Part shown: one piece after another, positions 1 through 10,100 of the stretch
How the letters are laid out: every line of letters starts with the position of its first letter
Numbering within the stretch: position 1 is the stretch's first letter
The notes under the pieces: model-generated
The model's database searches: none
The model's input: the letters and a program-made list of their open reading frames with translations, nothing else
Told to the model about the DNA's origin: nothing
Made by a program: the position numbers and the translations under genes
From: Sequoia sempervirens
Taxonomy: Eukaryota; Streptophyta; Pinopsida; Cupressales; Cupressaceae
Direction: 5' to 3'
Length of the DNA stretch: 64,000 nucleotides
Assembly: GCA_007258455.2 (NCBI GenBank)
Contig: VDFB02000003.1
Span: forward strand, 39,356,248-39,420,247

Positions 1-31
1 GCCTTTCTTGACCACATCTGAGATCTAAATG

Positions 32-145
32 ATGCATCTAAAAAATAATCAAGCATCTGTCATTTTCTGAGCCGCAACTGATTGGTAAAATCCCGCGACG
101 CATCTGACAGAGAAAATGACTCATCCGACTGGTAAATTTTTAGGT
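32..145 (+). repeat. Degenerate short repeat, consensus near gacgcatctg (block A)
   Basis: Variants of gcatctg, gcaactg and catccgactg recur every 20 bases or so. The best copy is gacgcatctgacag near 99-112. The block continues in kind at 1115-1660. Confidence 0.55.
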
Positions 146-1114
146 TTAGACTTTCAATTTATAGTTTCCTTTCGTATTTTTATTTTCACTAATCTTTTGT
201 TTTCAGCGTGTGTCTTGAGGAGTTAACAAAGTTTTTGCAGATCGATAGTCGAAGATCAATATCAAAACTACTAATCTTTCTGAAGAACGCATGTCGAAGA
301 CCCTAGTTAAATTTTTGAAATAGATTGTTTGGTAGTGTAGCAAATCTTTCATTTGGATTAAAATTAACAAGTGTCTACTGTGTTTGGTGCGAGAGCACAA
401 TTGTGTTATTACCCTTTACAACTTGGTATATCGAAGTATCCTCTCCCCTTGCACATCCGTGCGATCCTGGGTGTAAGAGAAACAATTATTAACTCTAGAA
501 CTTGGGCTTGTTCTGGTGGGAAAAAATACTCACCCCAGGACAACTTAGACCGGTAGCACCCTGAACCTGAGGGGCTTCCAGCTGGTATATAAAAGTGAAT
601 TTTTTGGGAAAGCCCAAGAATCACGCATATGGTTTCGACGAGATGGATTCGAAAGGGGACTCTCGCTGCATGGATCATGCCCTACGGATGGAATGCCCAA
701 ATTAAACACATTTGTTTGTAGTGTCCAAAATCCTTCTATTTATTGGTGTAGCAGGTCGGACCTGTGAAGCCGTCTCATATTCTTACACTTCATGTGTAGA
801 GATGAAAGTATGCCATGGGATGTTCATTGGTACTATAGCTTCGCTACCCTAAATGACATTAATGATTCATGGAGGGGATCCAGAGGGGTCAAGCTACTAA
901 TCATCTGCCTTGAATAAGCGTAGTTGGGGAAACCCAAGTGAGAACTCAGTAAATACTGTCTTACATAGCCTAGGATGTGCTTGTCCATTGTCAAAATTAA
1001 ACGTTCTTTGAGTCCAAAATCAAACTGAAAACACTTTGTCTTATGATTGTCTTTGTTTTCTAGAAATTGATCACAAAAAACAACGTCAGTTTTATATCTC
1101 CATTCACTGAAAAC
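146..1114. other. Non-repetitive leader segment between the two repeat blocks
   Basis: The segment carries none of the flanking short repeat, and its open frames overlap on both strands with no recognisable protein. It contains the splice-acceptor-like run ending at 206 and a TATA-like tatataaaag at about 585. It could be an insertion into the array or an exon of the leader. I cannot choose between these. Confidence 0.3.
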
Positions 1115-1660
1115 ACGCAACTATCAAAAGAGTCACAACTGTCCACCAGAGAATTGCAATTGTTCTATCGAGTCACATCTGTCGGATTAGCTCCCATTTG
1201 CTTGGTCAAAAACCACATCTGATTTAGAAAACTGCACTTGTGATATTCTGTGACACATCTAAAAAGGTGAGCTACAACTGCAGTCTGGAACAATGCATTT
1301 GCCACTGTCACATAATTTTTCTAGTGCATAGAATTCAGGAAAACTGCATCTGTTACAGTCTGAGCCGCAATTTCCATTACAAGTCGCATTTGTTGGAAAC
1401 TACACTGCATCTATCTGACACCAGATATTGAATTTTACCAGAAACGCGCAACTGAGTACCAAAACACCACAATTGTGAAACATAATAGCATCTGTGAAAT
1501 TTTGCGACGCATCTGCCTGATTATTAGAAAACCAAAATTTACAGTCACAGTTCAATTGACATGGTCATACCAATCTTTCATTTGTCTTTTCACAGCAGTC
1601 CTTGGACAGAAACCTGAAACAATTTGCTCAATTTTGCATCCTTTAGGTATCATTTAGCCA
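1115..1660 (+). repeat. Degenerate short repeat, consensus near gacgcatctg (block B)
   Basis: About twenty variants of the core g-c-a-[at]-c/t-tg occur (gcatctg, gcaactg, cacatctg, gcatttg), spaced roughly 19-30 bases. Copies are visible at the start (cacgcaactatc), the middle (gtcgcatttgttgg) and the end (gcgacgcatctgcc). The core is the reverse complement of the cores in the array upstream of the antisense gene at 13590-14060. Confidence 0.6.
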
Positions 1661-2161
1661 TTACTATAGCCGTCTCGATTCTGAGTTTTACTTTCATCTT
1701 TGAGTACATATTGCCTTGAGATTAACTTCTAGGAAGGACACTTTTACAAACTTTAGAATAGGTCCACCATCTACACTCTAGAAAAATCATAACATCAACG
1801 AAATATGTCATTGAACCTAGTCCTCTCATCATATCCTTTGTCCTATAGAGAGTCCTCCTAGCTCATCCGTCTAGTTAAGGAACTCAACTTATCTTTGATC
1901 CTAGTCCTACATTAGTTCCTTGACATAACTAAATTGACACCTTGGTTATACTTTAGGTAGTTGGTACCCTTGTCTCAGGTTTACAAAATTGATTACTTTA
2001 TAAGTTTGCTTAGACTTTGCATCTTTAGATATTGTCATTTTAGACTAGTGTCATCTTAGAACATTCCTTATTTTGCATTTAGAAAATCCCAAAAACATAG
2101 ACTAGATTCATACTGTCCATAGACATAGTTTTGCATTCCTTGCATATTGGGTTTATCTTAC

Positions 2162-4260
2162 ATGGTTGAAACTAGGTCTAAGAGAAAAGAGAGAGAAAAG
2201 ATGTTGAACCCAAATGAATTCATCAATCCATTCTCATTGAGACCTCATAGGAATTTGTTGGAAAAATTCACTACTAGAGATCCTCAAGGACACATTAGAA
2301 CATAAGACATAGAGGTTGTTGCACAAGACCCTGAGTTTGCCCCTTTTGTAGATGAGTACCTAGCAAACAATCGTCAATGATACTTAGCCAAATTGCTAGC
2401 TAAAGGTGCTACCTTACCTACAAGATTCGATATTAGCACCTTACAAGCTCAACCTACACAAGGGACAAACACAATGACTACCAGTACTACTATACCTCAG
2501 GTAAATACAACCATACCATCTGGCATACCTACATAGAGTACAATAGTTTGGATATGTCTCCATTTGGTACATTTGGCATGACATTGGGATTTAATTTCAC
2601 TGTAGGGGCATCATCGTCCATTCCCTTCGATCCTCTTGTTGGGAATAAAAGATCTAAAATGTTAGCTTCTACACCAAATGTCAGTGTCACCAGTACAATA
2701 CCACAGTCAATAGCCATACCTAGTGTTCATGTCACTAGTACTATATCGTAGACTACACAAACAAGAGGAATTCCCTCATTCCAATATGGAAATCAGTTGG
2801 CAGTTAGAATCCATTCTCTCAGAGTGGTAGTTAGAATCCATTCACATAGATTCCAAGTCAAAACCAATTTACACAAATTCTGAATCAGAATCCATTCTCT
2901 CAGAGTGGTAGTCAGAATCCATTCACACAGATTCCAAGTCAAAACCAATTCACACAGATTCTGAATCAGAACACATTCACCAACATTCTAAATCCAAATC
3001 CACATCAAATACCAACATTCAATTGAAACCCATCATGAGACCTTGGATTTCGGAATACATGCATAGATCTGCATAATCCACCCAGCACATCATTAACCCA
3101 GGTTGATGTCTTGCAAACACAAATGCATGCACTACAAACACAAATGGATAACATGGTGGTGTCAACTAAGAAATCCTTTTCAACAAATGACATATGCCCA
3201 TTTCCCTTTGATAGATCATTGTACATGACACCTTTCCCTCACAGGTATTTCATACTGAATCTCCCTAAGTACAATGGCAAACGAAATACGATAGAACATA
3301 TAAGGGAATTTTCTACCATGTGCATAGATTTTGCTTATGACCCCACATATCTTATGAGACTATTTCCAAGAAGTCTTGTAGGAATTGTACTAGAGTGGTT
3401 TTCAGGTCTAGACTATGGCATCAAATCTTGGGGTGAACTGGCTGAGAAATTTGTTGAGAAATTCTCCTTCAACATAGACCACAAGATAAATATAGCAACC
3501 TTGTGTCACACAACACAAGATGAAGGTGAAACTTTCATCGCTTTCTTCTAGAGATAGAGGGCTATAGCCAGCCGGTGTCCTGTCGAGATACCTAAAAAAC
3601 AAAAAGTCACTATGTTCCAGGAAAACTTTCATGCAAAACTAAGGAGTAACTTAAGGGTACATTGTTGTATATCCTTTTCAGAACTAGTAGAAAAGAGGGT
3701 TATAATAGAAAAGGATCTCATTGAAAAAAGATAACTTAAGACACCGACATCCAATAGAAATCCGATAGTGCAAAATGCCCCCAATGACAAAAACATAGTT
3801 TGGTCTCGGAACAAAAACGTCACCAATGATGGGTTAGTTGATGCTAAAAATGTACAAGCAGGACCAATCATCACATTACAAGGACCTAACTCTTTGGCCA
3901 ACATGCTTAATGCCATCAATCAACCTTCCAACACAATCCAAAATACTCAACGTCCGCAACAACAGAGGAGGTTTCAAAAACGTGAGTTCACTTCCTTAGG
4001 GGAACCCATCAAGTCTGTATTCAAACAACTATTACAACATAATCTTATACAGCTTCAAGAGCCAAGACAATACAATCCAGGACAATTTAAACCAGTTTGG
4101 TGGGATGACAATGCCTTTTTGTGATTATCATAGAACTAAGGGACATAACCTACAAAATTGTCATCAACTAAAAAATATCATACAGGATCTTGTCAAAAAG
4201 AGAATTATTGAAGTTAGTGGATAGAAACAAAAGTCATCAAACACAGATCATCAAGTCTTT
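2162..4260 (+). pseudogene. gag: Gag of element 1 (broken)
   Basis: Gag is the capsid/nucleocapsid protein that packages element RNA in cytoplasmic particles. The ATG at 2162 opens a basic N-terminus (MVETRSKRKEREKM), followed by a Thr/Gln-rich stretch with early stops near 2305 and 2380. A Gln/Asn-rich tandem repeat follows at 2787-3026. The retrotransposon gag core lies at about 3230-3550, with the typical LPKYNGKRNTIEHIREF and a later Trp-Phe motif (VLEWFSGLDYG). A Tat-type zinc motif lies near 4117-4165, read as C-x2-H-x4-GH-x4-C. Several stops and frame changes (for example the stop at 3549) make it non-functional. The frame changes are mine by inspection, so exact ends are approximate. 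Confidence 0.75.
2787..3026 (+). repeat. Gln/Asn-rich in-frame tandem repeat within gag
   Basis: A unit of roughly 95 bases is present about twice. It encodes peptides such as QNPFSQSGSQNPFTQ and IPSQNQFTQILNQN. The second copy grades into a shorter Asn/Pro-rich tail ending in HQIPTFN. Bases diverge modestly between copies while the amino-acid pattern is kept. Confidence 0.7.
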
Positions 4261-4589
4261 TCTGATCCACTACACGACCATGGGAAAAGAAATGTCCCTA
4301 GTTCAAGCAACAAGACCAATATGTCAGCCAACTATGCAAATATCAAGCATGATTATAATAGTGGCAAAACCATTAATCACCTTCACGCTGTCGATGAGAA
4401 TATCAATACCATTACCATAAATACAACTCCCGAATGTGTTGTCAACACCCGTCGTACTAAGATCACTATCCAAGGTCCTTGATCACAACAAACTCCACAG
4501 CCTTCCAAGTCATAGGATAACTTACTTGACCAGTTGGAGAAGACCCCAACCCAAATCTCAATCTTGGAACTATTGCATATCTCCCCTTA

Positions 4590-5160
4590 GCATCGATCCA
4601 TTTTAGATAAAGCTTTACAAAACACCATTGTCCCAAATGATCTCGATGTCAATCATTTCCAAGAAATGGTGGGCTACTTGACCAATAATCATCATACCAC
4701 ATTTTCTAAACAAGACTACGCAACTAAAAAGACAAATCATAACGACCCATTACATCTTGAAGTCCTTGTTGACAACACCAAAGTTAGACGAGTTTTGGTA
4801 GATGAAGGAGCAGGGTTAAATCTCTACACTTTAAAACTGATTAAAGCATTAGGTTTATCAGAAGCATGCGTAGACACAACCAAAAGTATTTTCATTAAAG
4901 CTTATGATGATGATGAATGAAAATCAAAGGGGGTGGTAACACTTCCTATTAGAATTGGTCTTGCAGTAATGGAGACAAAATTCTAGTTCTTGGATCTCAC
5001 CCTTCCATACAACCTTCTGCTAGGTAGACCATGGATTCATGCCATGAAGGCAGTCCCTTCCACATATCATTAATGTCTCAAATTCCCTTATAATGGCACT
5101 GAAATAACTATAGATGGTGACCTAGATCCATTCCAATATTGCACCAATCTAAAAGAGATG
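4590..5160 (+). pseudogene. Aspartic protease of element 1 (broken)
   Basis: The protease would cut the Gag-Pol polyprotein. The frame read from 4666 contains PLHLEVLVDNTKVRRVLVDEGAGLNLYTL when read in two parts. VLVDEGAGLN corresponds to the D-[ST]-G active-site loop, with the usual Ser/Thr-Gly changed to Glu-Gly. A flap-like stretch and a second hydrophobic motif (LLGRPWIHAMKAVPS) follow at about 5015-5060, after stops at 4918 and 4984. It aligns well with the protease of element 2 (22274 onward). The D-E-G loop and the stops indicate an inactive copy. Confidence 0.7.
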
Positions 5161-5533
5161 CCCCAACGCCAAGTGCCAGTAAACCAAGAGGCTTCATTGT
5201 CCAATTCATCTCACTATGTCAATCCATCCACACTCACTCGAACATCTATTTCACCTTCATTTCCTACCACTCCTAGGGTTGAGATCCAAGATAAGGGTTG
5301 TGGAGAATATTACATGAAGACATCTTATTGTGTTAGCCATTTGATTCCTCCTAAGTCATACGGTTTACCTACACTAGATAGGAGACAATCTATTGTCACT
5401 ATACACATTCCTCCCACAACAACTTTCACTAAATGGGGAGAATTAAGCAAAATTTGTAAATACAGAAGATGTCACCTCCTGGCTATATAGGGAAGATAAT
5501 GAAGAACCTCTCTCACTTGCTCACATTCCTATA
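5161..5533 (+). other. Protease-to-G-patch linker of element 1
   Basis: An open stretch at 5158-5487 encodes a Ser/Pro/Thr-rich segment with no domain that I recognise. Its place between protease and the G-patch-like segment matches the Ser-rich linker of element 2 (22830-23260). Confidence 0.45.
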
Positions 5534-5675
5534 GATCTATATGGCAAAGGTTTCACAATCATGTAGAGCAAGGGATATAATAGATAGAGTGGTTTAGGCT
5601 TAAATCAAGATGGGAGGATTGAACCAATCTTTGTTTCTTGGTGGCCAAAAGGCTTAGGGCTTGGGTTTCAACCGA
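5534..5675 (+). pseudogene. G-patch-like segment between protease and RT, element 1
   Basis: The frame reads DLYGKGFTIM, stop, SKGYNR, stop, SGLGLNQDGRIEPI, then KGLGLGFQ. Spaced glycines (GxGF, GLGL, GLGLGF) and an Ile-Glu-Pro-Ile element match the G-patch pattern of RNA-binding proteins. The intact counterpart in element 2 (23261-23409) makes the call clearer. Two in-frame stops break this copy. Function in the element is not shown; RNA binding is inferred from the G-patch family. Confidence 0.5.
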
Positions 5676-6600
5676 TTCAAATTGGTGTTCCTAGTACCAC
5701 ATCACCCTTAATCGAGGAAGTAAATGCTTCAGAAGATATTGAGACATCTCACGAACCATCTGACCAACACCACTATGACTCCCTTGACTCAAACGAATAT
5801 GAGTGGAGTATGAGTGGAATTCCCTATCCTCTACCTCTTCCATGTACCTTGAAAGGCTATTTGGAGAACTTGACTTAATGTTGAGATCCTCACCAAATCC
5901 ATTGAATTTCAGTCCACCAAAGAATATGACAAAAGAGGAATGATTTAAACATTACTATTGGGAATCACTTGATCCTACCTCTTGGCAACCTGATACAACT
6001 ATTTCAAATAACCAAACCTTGGCATTAGGCCCACCTCTCAATCCACCTAGATCTAAACCAAAGAGCAAACAGGACTTAGTACAAGACTTTTGTGACCATA
6101 TGAACAACTCAGTCCTTACCTTGACTCCTTTAAACTTTGATAACTCTGGCGATGACATGCCCTTAGTTTATCCCCAACTCATTGATTGGGATCAACAAGA
6201 CCCACCCATCTTAGACATTTTTGAGAATGACGAAGCAATTGCTGAGTTCCTGGGATTATGAGAAGGAATACCTAGTGGTGATCACAAGGCTAGTTTTACC
6301 ATTGAATTGGACAACAAAGCATATTTTGGGGAATTTGTTCAACCCTTCAGTCACAAAAATGAGAAAAAGAATAAAAACGATAAAAAAGATGAGTCTATAG
6401 GTGAAAATCGAAAGGTGCCTCTAGACAATGAAAAATAAAAAATAAAGGATGCAACTGAAGGCGAAAACCTCTCTAAGGCACCTAAGGATGGAGGTTTGAA
6501 CATTCTCCCTGTTGCATAGGAAAATTCACCCATGCTCGTTGAAGAATGAGTAGAAGTCAACATAGGCACATAAGAGAATCCTTGTTTGGTTTAATTTGCA
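5676..6600 (+). other. Acidic/charged linker between G-patch segment and RT
   Basis: Decayed coding sequence rich in Asp, Glu, Asn and Lys, with an open stretch at 6019-6258. It carries two copies of the small hairpin motif described under findings (6399-6420 and 6459-6483). No catalytic domain is visible. Confidence 0.5.
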
Positions 6601-7330
6601 GCATCATTGACCACAAAAGAGCAGCCAGAATTCCACAACTTCTTTACACAGAGACAGATAAATTTTGCCTAGTCATATGCAGACATGCCTAGGTTGGATC
6701 CTAGACTTGTTCTACATCACTTTCCCTTACAACCAGGTGTCGAACCAATGAAACATAAATTGAGGAAAATGCACCCACAGATTGCTCTACTAGTCAAGGA
6801 AGAACTCAAGAAACTGTTAGATGTTGGTTTCATTAGATCAATCGACTATGCAGATTGGATTTCCAATCTAGTACCAGTCACTAAACCAACAAGGGGCATC
6901 CACATCTGCATTGATTTTAGAGATATCAACAAGGCTTGTCCTAAGGATGACTTCCCTTTGCCTAAGATAGACATGATAGTAGACATGATAGCAAGGTATG
7001 AGATGTCCCTTATGGATGGATTTTTAGGATATAATCAGATTAGAATTGCAACTGAAGACCAACCTAAAACAACTTTCACATTTCCTTGGGGAATGTATTG
7101 TTGGAATGTTATGCACTTCAGACTCAAGAATGTTGGAGCAACCTATCAACATGCCATGACCACCATTTTTCATGATCTTGTACACACTCTTATGGAGGAT
7201 TATGTCGATGACCTTATAGTTAAATCCAAGACAAGGGCAGAACATTTACAGGTTTTAGACAAGATATTTCAAAGGCTATAGAAGTGTAAAGAATCCCAAG
7301 AAATGTGTGTTTGGAGTAAAATCAGGAAAG
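6601..7330 (+). pseudogene. Reverse transcriptase domain of element 1
   Basis: The RT copies element RNA into cDNA. The open frame at 6685-7278 covers fingers and palm: HHFPLQPGVEP, the basic KHKLRKMHP, the fingers motif WISNLVPVTKP, ICIDFRDINKACPKDDFPLP, the first catalytic Asp in SLMDGFLGYNQI, then FTFPWGMYCWNVM. The catalytic box YVDDLIVKS lies at about 7201-7227 and is intact. A stop just before 6685 and a stop with small deletion near 7281 separate it from the connection segment that resumes at 7307 (VFGVKSGKFLGYIIS). The sequence is closest in pattern to Tat-lineage RTs, and to the element 2 copy at 24205-25020. Confidence 0.85.
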
Positions 7331-8010
7331 TTTTTAGGGTATATCATTTCCAAACGAGGCATTGAAGTGGATCTGACCAAGGTAAAAGCAATCATAGACA
7401 TGCCTGTGCCAACTAATCTCAGTCAGCTAATGACATTACAAGGGAGACTGCAATCCATCAGAAGATTTATAGTGCAATTAGCAGATAAGACACATCCTTT
7501 TCAACATTTGCTTAAGAAAGAGGTACCCTTTGCATGGAGAGTTAGGTGTAGGGAGGCTTTTCAAAAAGAATATCTACTCACACCACCACTCTTAATGTCA
7601 CCTGTTGAAGGATGACCATTGATTCTTTATATTACAACAACCCATTCATCACTCAGAGCATTGCTTGCATAGAATGATGGTGAAGGTCATGAAAGGGCAG
7701 TATATTATATCAATTGGACTTTGGTAGGTTATGATCTCAACTATAGTACCATTGAATGTGCCTGTCTTGAAATAGTATTTGCTACTCCAAAACTAAGGCA
7801 CTATATGCTAAACCATCAAACAATGTTGATTGCCAAAATAGATCCTCTGAAATATCTTTTAAGCAAAGCAGCATTAACAGGTCGACTGGTCAAATGGGTT
7901 ATGATACTTAGTGAGTATAATATCCAGTATGTAGAGAGAAAGGCTATTAAAGGACAAGTCATTGCTGATCAGTTAGCCGATGCCCCAATACAAGGAGATC
8001 ACCTATTAGT
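7331..8010 (+). pseudogene. Connection plus first (gypsy-type) RNase H, element 1
   Basis: After RT, the frame at 7307-7612 contains the thumb/connection pattern with MTLQGRLQSIRRF and FQHLLKKEVPFAW. The next frame, from 7616, reads LILYITTTHSSLRALL and then, from 7721, VGYDLNYSTIECACLEIVFA. These are the usual gypsy RNase H blocks, followed by YLLSKAALTGRLVKWVMIL. Stops at 7612 and 7672 interrupt it. This domain would degrade the RNA strand of the hybrid. Confidence 0.75.
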
Positions 8011-8054
8011 TGAGACTTTCTTGATGAATCTATATTCACAATTGACACAAACAC

Positions 8055-8480
8055 AACATGGAAACTATACTTTGATGGCTCACATACAAATCATGGCTCA
8101 GGGGCCGGTATATTGTTTATCACACCACAGGGTGATTCCATCCCTAAGTCATTTAGGATTGCATTCCCATGTATTAACAACATAGAAGAGTATGAGGCTC
8201 TAGTGACAAGGTTACGCATGGCAGTCAAGTGGAAAATTAAGAACCTACAGGTATATGGTGATTCTCAACTAGTAATCAGACAGGTAAATGATGATTATGA
8301 GACTAAGGATGAGAAGCTTGCTCCATACAAATGCATGGCTGATAGCTTTGAGTACTTTGACAAGGTCAAATTTCATTAGATACCTCATGTTCTAAACAGG
8401 GCAGCAGACGCTATGGCTACTATTGCATCACTTCTAGACATTCCTAGCAACATGCCTAAGTTTGAGTTATTGGTAGAACA
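8055..8480 (+). pseudogene. Second, archaeal-type RNase H (aRNH), Tat hallmark, element 1
   Basis: The frame reads LYFDGSHTNHGSGAGI, then FITPQGDSIPKS, then NNIEEYEALVTRL, then VYGDSQLVIRQVN, ending with RAADAMATIASL. The order D (FDGS), E (EEYEAL), D (GDSQLV), D (AADA) is the RNase HI catalytic series. It sits after the gypsy RNase H and before integrase, the arrangement that defines the Tat lineage. A stop at 8379 and a frame change near 8110 are visible. Confidence 0.75.
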
Positions 8481-8689
8481 ACTTTTGGTCCCAACCTATG
8501 ATATCCTTGATTTTGAGATGGTATGTGACATTGTTGGTCTTGATTCCTCATGGTAAAAATAAATCTATGACTACCTCCATGTCGAAATCATACCTCCTGG
8601 CCTTTCAAATAACCAATGTAGGAAATTCCTCCGCAAGTCAGTCAAATACACCATTGTCGGAGACACCCTATATAGACATGCCTTAGATA

Positions 8690-9807
8690 ATACCCTACTG
8701 AGATGTCTCGATTCCGATGAAGCACAAACAACCTTGCGTGGGGTGCATGAGGGTATATGTGGTTCCCATTCTAGTAGTCCTACCTTAGCTAAAAAGATTG
8801 TGAGACTGGGTTACTATTGGCCTACTATGGAAAAGGACTCATATGTCTTTGTAAAGAAATGTTGCCAATGTTAGGTTCACAGAGACTTGATACATGCACC
8901 AGCACAGGAGCTTCGTCCCATAACGTCACCATGGCCCTTCGTCCAATGGGTATTTGACCTCATAGGTAAGATCCATCCCACATCATCTAATGGCCACAAG
9001 TTCATCATTACTACCACCAAGTATTTTACCAAGTGGATTGAGGCTATTCCCATGACATACATTACCGGCACATAGATCTCTAAGTTTATCCTGAACTATA
9101 TCATCTATCGGTATGGTGTCCCTCAGTCCATAATCACAGATAATGGCCACCCATTCAAGAACCAAGAAGTCTGCCATCTTTGTGAAGAATTTTATATTCA
9201 ACATCACTTTTCCACTCCATACTACCCACAAGGTAATGACCAAGCAGAGGCATCTAACAAAACTATCATTAGAATCTTCAAAAATATTGTCAATGATGTT
9301 GGCCGTGATTGGCATTTACAACTTAATCCCACCTTATGGGCTTATCGCACAAGTATCTATACTCCCACTGGCGCCAGTCCCTATTCACTAGTATTTGGTT
9401 CTTAAGCCATTCTTCCTATTGAGGTTGAGACTCCTTCCCTGAGGGTATCCTTGAAAGGGCACATTGATGATGAAGAGTACTGAGTATCGAGACTCCATGA
9501 GCTAGAATTCCTAGATGAGCAAAGATAGAAGGCACTCGACCATCTCCAAGCATATCATAATCACCTTCGTCGTAGCTATAACAAGAAGGTCTTGAACAAA
9601 AACTTTGACATTGGTGACCTAGTCTTAATGGAGAACCCAAAGAATCAAGCAGATAGAGAGAAACTAGGAAACTTTGAACCTAACTGGTTAGGACCGTATA
9701 TTGTTACAGAAGCCTTTGGATCGGGAGCGTATCAACTCTCTACTCCTGAAGGGGAACCATTGTCCTCGCCAATCAACAGTCTTCATCTAAAGAAGTTCTA
9801 CACATAG
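8690..9807 (+). pseudogene. Integrase of element 1
   Basis: Integrase inserts the cDNA into host DNA. The zinc-binding start is seen in LRGVHEGICGSHSSSPTLAK and in the Cys pair KKCCQC, which a stop follows at 8874. The catalytic core has D in FDLIGKIHP, D in ITDNGHPFKNQ and E in GNDQAEASNKT, so the DD35E residues survive. The C-terminal part has RTSIYTPTGASPYSLVFG and NWLGPYIVTEAFGSGAYQL, ending with INSLHLKKFYT at 9804 before the stop. At least four stops (8874, 9073, 9403, 9481) break it. There is no chromodomain. Confidence 0.8.
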
Positions 9808-10100
9808 CTTTTGAGGGCCTTGTCTTAATTAGCAAAAATACAAAAAATCAAAAAATCAGAAGAAAAAAAAATCGTTACCTAGGTGAAAACTTGGCAAACA
9901 GGCATCTTGGTAACATAAAAAAAAATAAAAAAAATCTAGAAAATAGTAAAGAGAAATAATTCGTTCAATAGTGAAAACCACTTCGGTGGCACTTGGATAA
10001 GTACCATGGTGAAAACCTAGCAAACAGGTGCCATGTGCAGTTGACTTTGCTCCTTTGTCTACTATCATTCTAATCTAACATCCTTGTACATACACCCTAT
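9808..10100 (+). repeat. Post-integrase region with A-rich tracts and three hairpin motifs
   Basis: A-rich runs alternate with three copies of a small structured motif at 9881-9907, 9970-9993 and 10006-10034. The 9970-9993 copy is a perfect two-stem hairpin: outer agtg/cact, four bulged A, inner ccac/gtgg and a ttcg loop. Element 2 has the same organisation at 27420-27703. The motif is described under findings. Confidence 0.65.

Larger units (their letters stand above)
1..2161 (+). other. Long untranslated leader of element 1
   Basis: No reading frame with recognisable content precedes the gag start at 2162. Two blocks carry a degenerate short repeat (32-145 and 1115-1660), separated by non-repetitive sequence. 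A strong plant-like 3' splice signal (branch-point-like ctaat, a pyrimidine run, cag) ends at 206, so the leader may be spliced. Long leaders are usual for Tat elements. The stretch 1661-2161 shows nothing beyond ordinary AT-rich leader sequence. Confidence 0.5.

Noticed and set aside
371..678. Overlapping open frames on both strands in the leader
   Set aside because: No recognisable protein words; frames overlap head to head and are short, as expected by chance.
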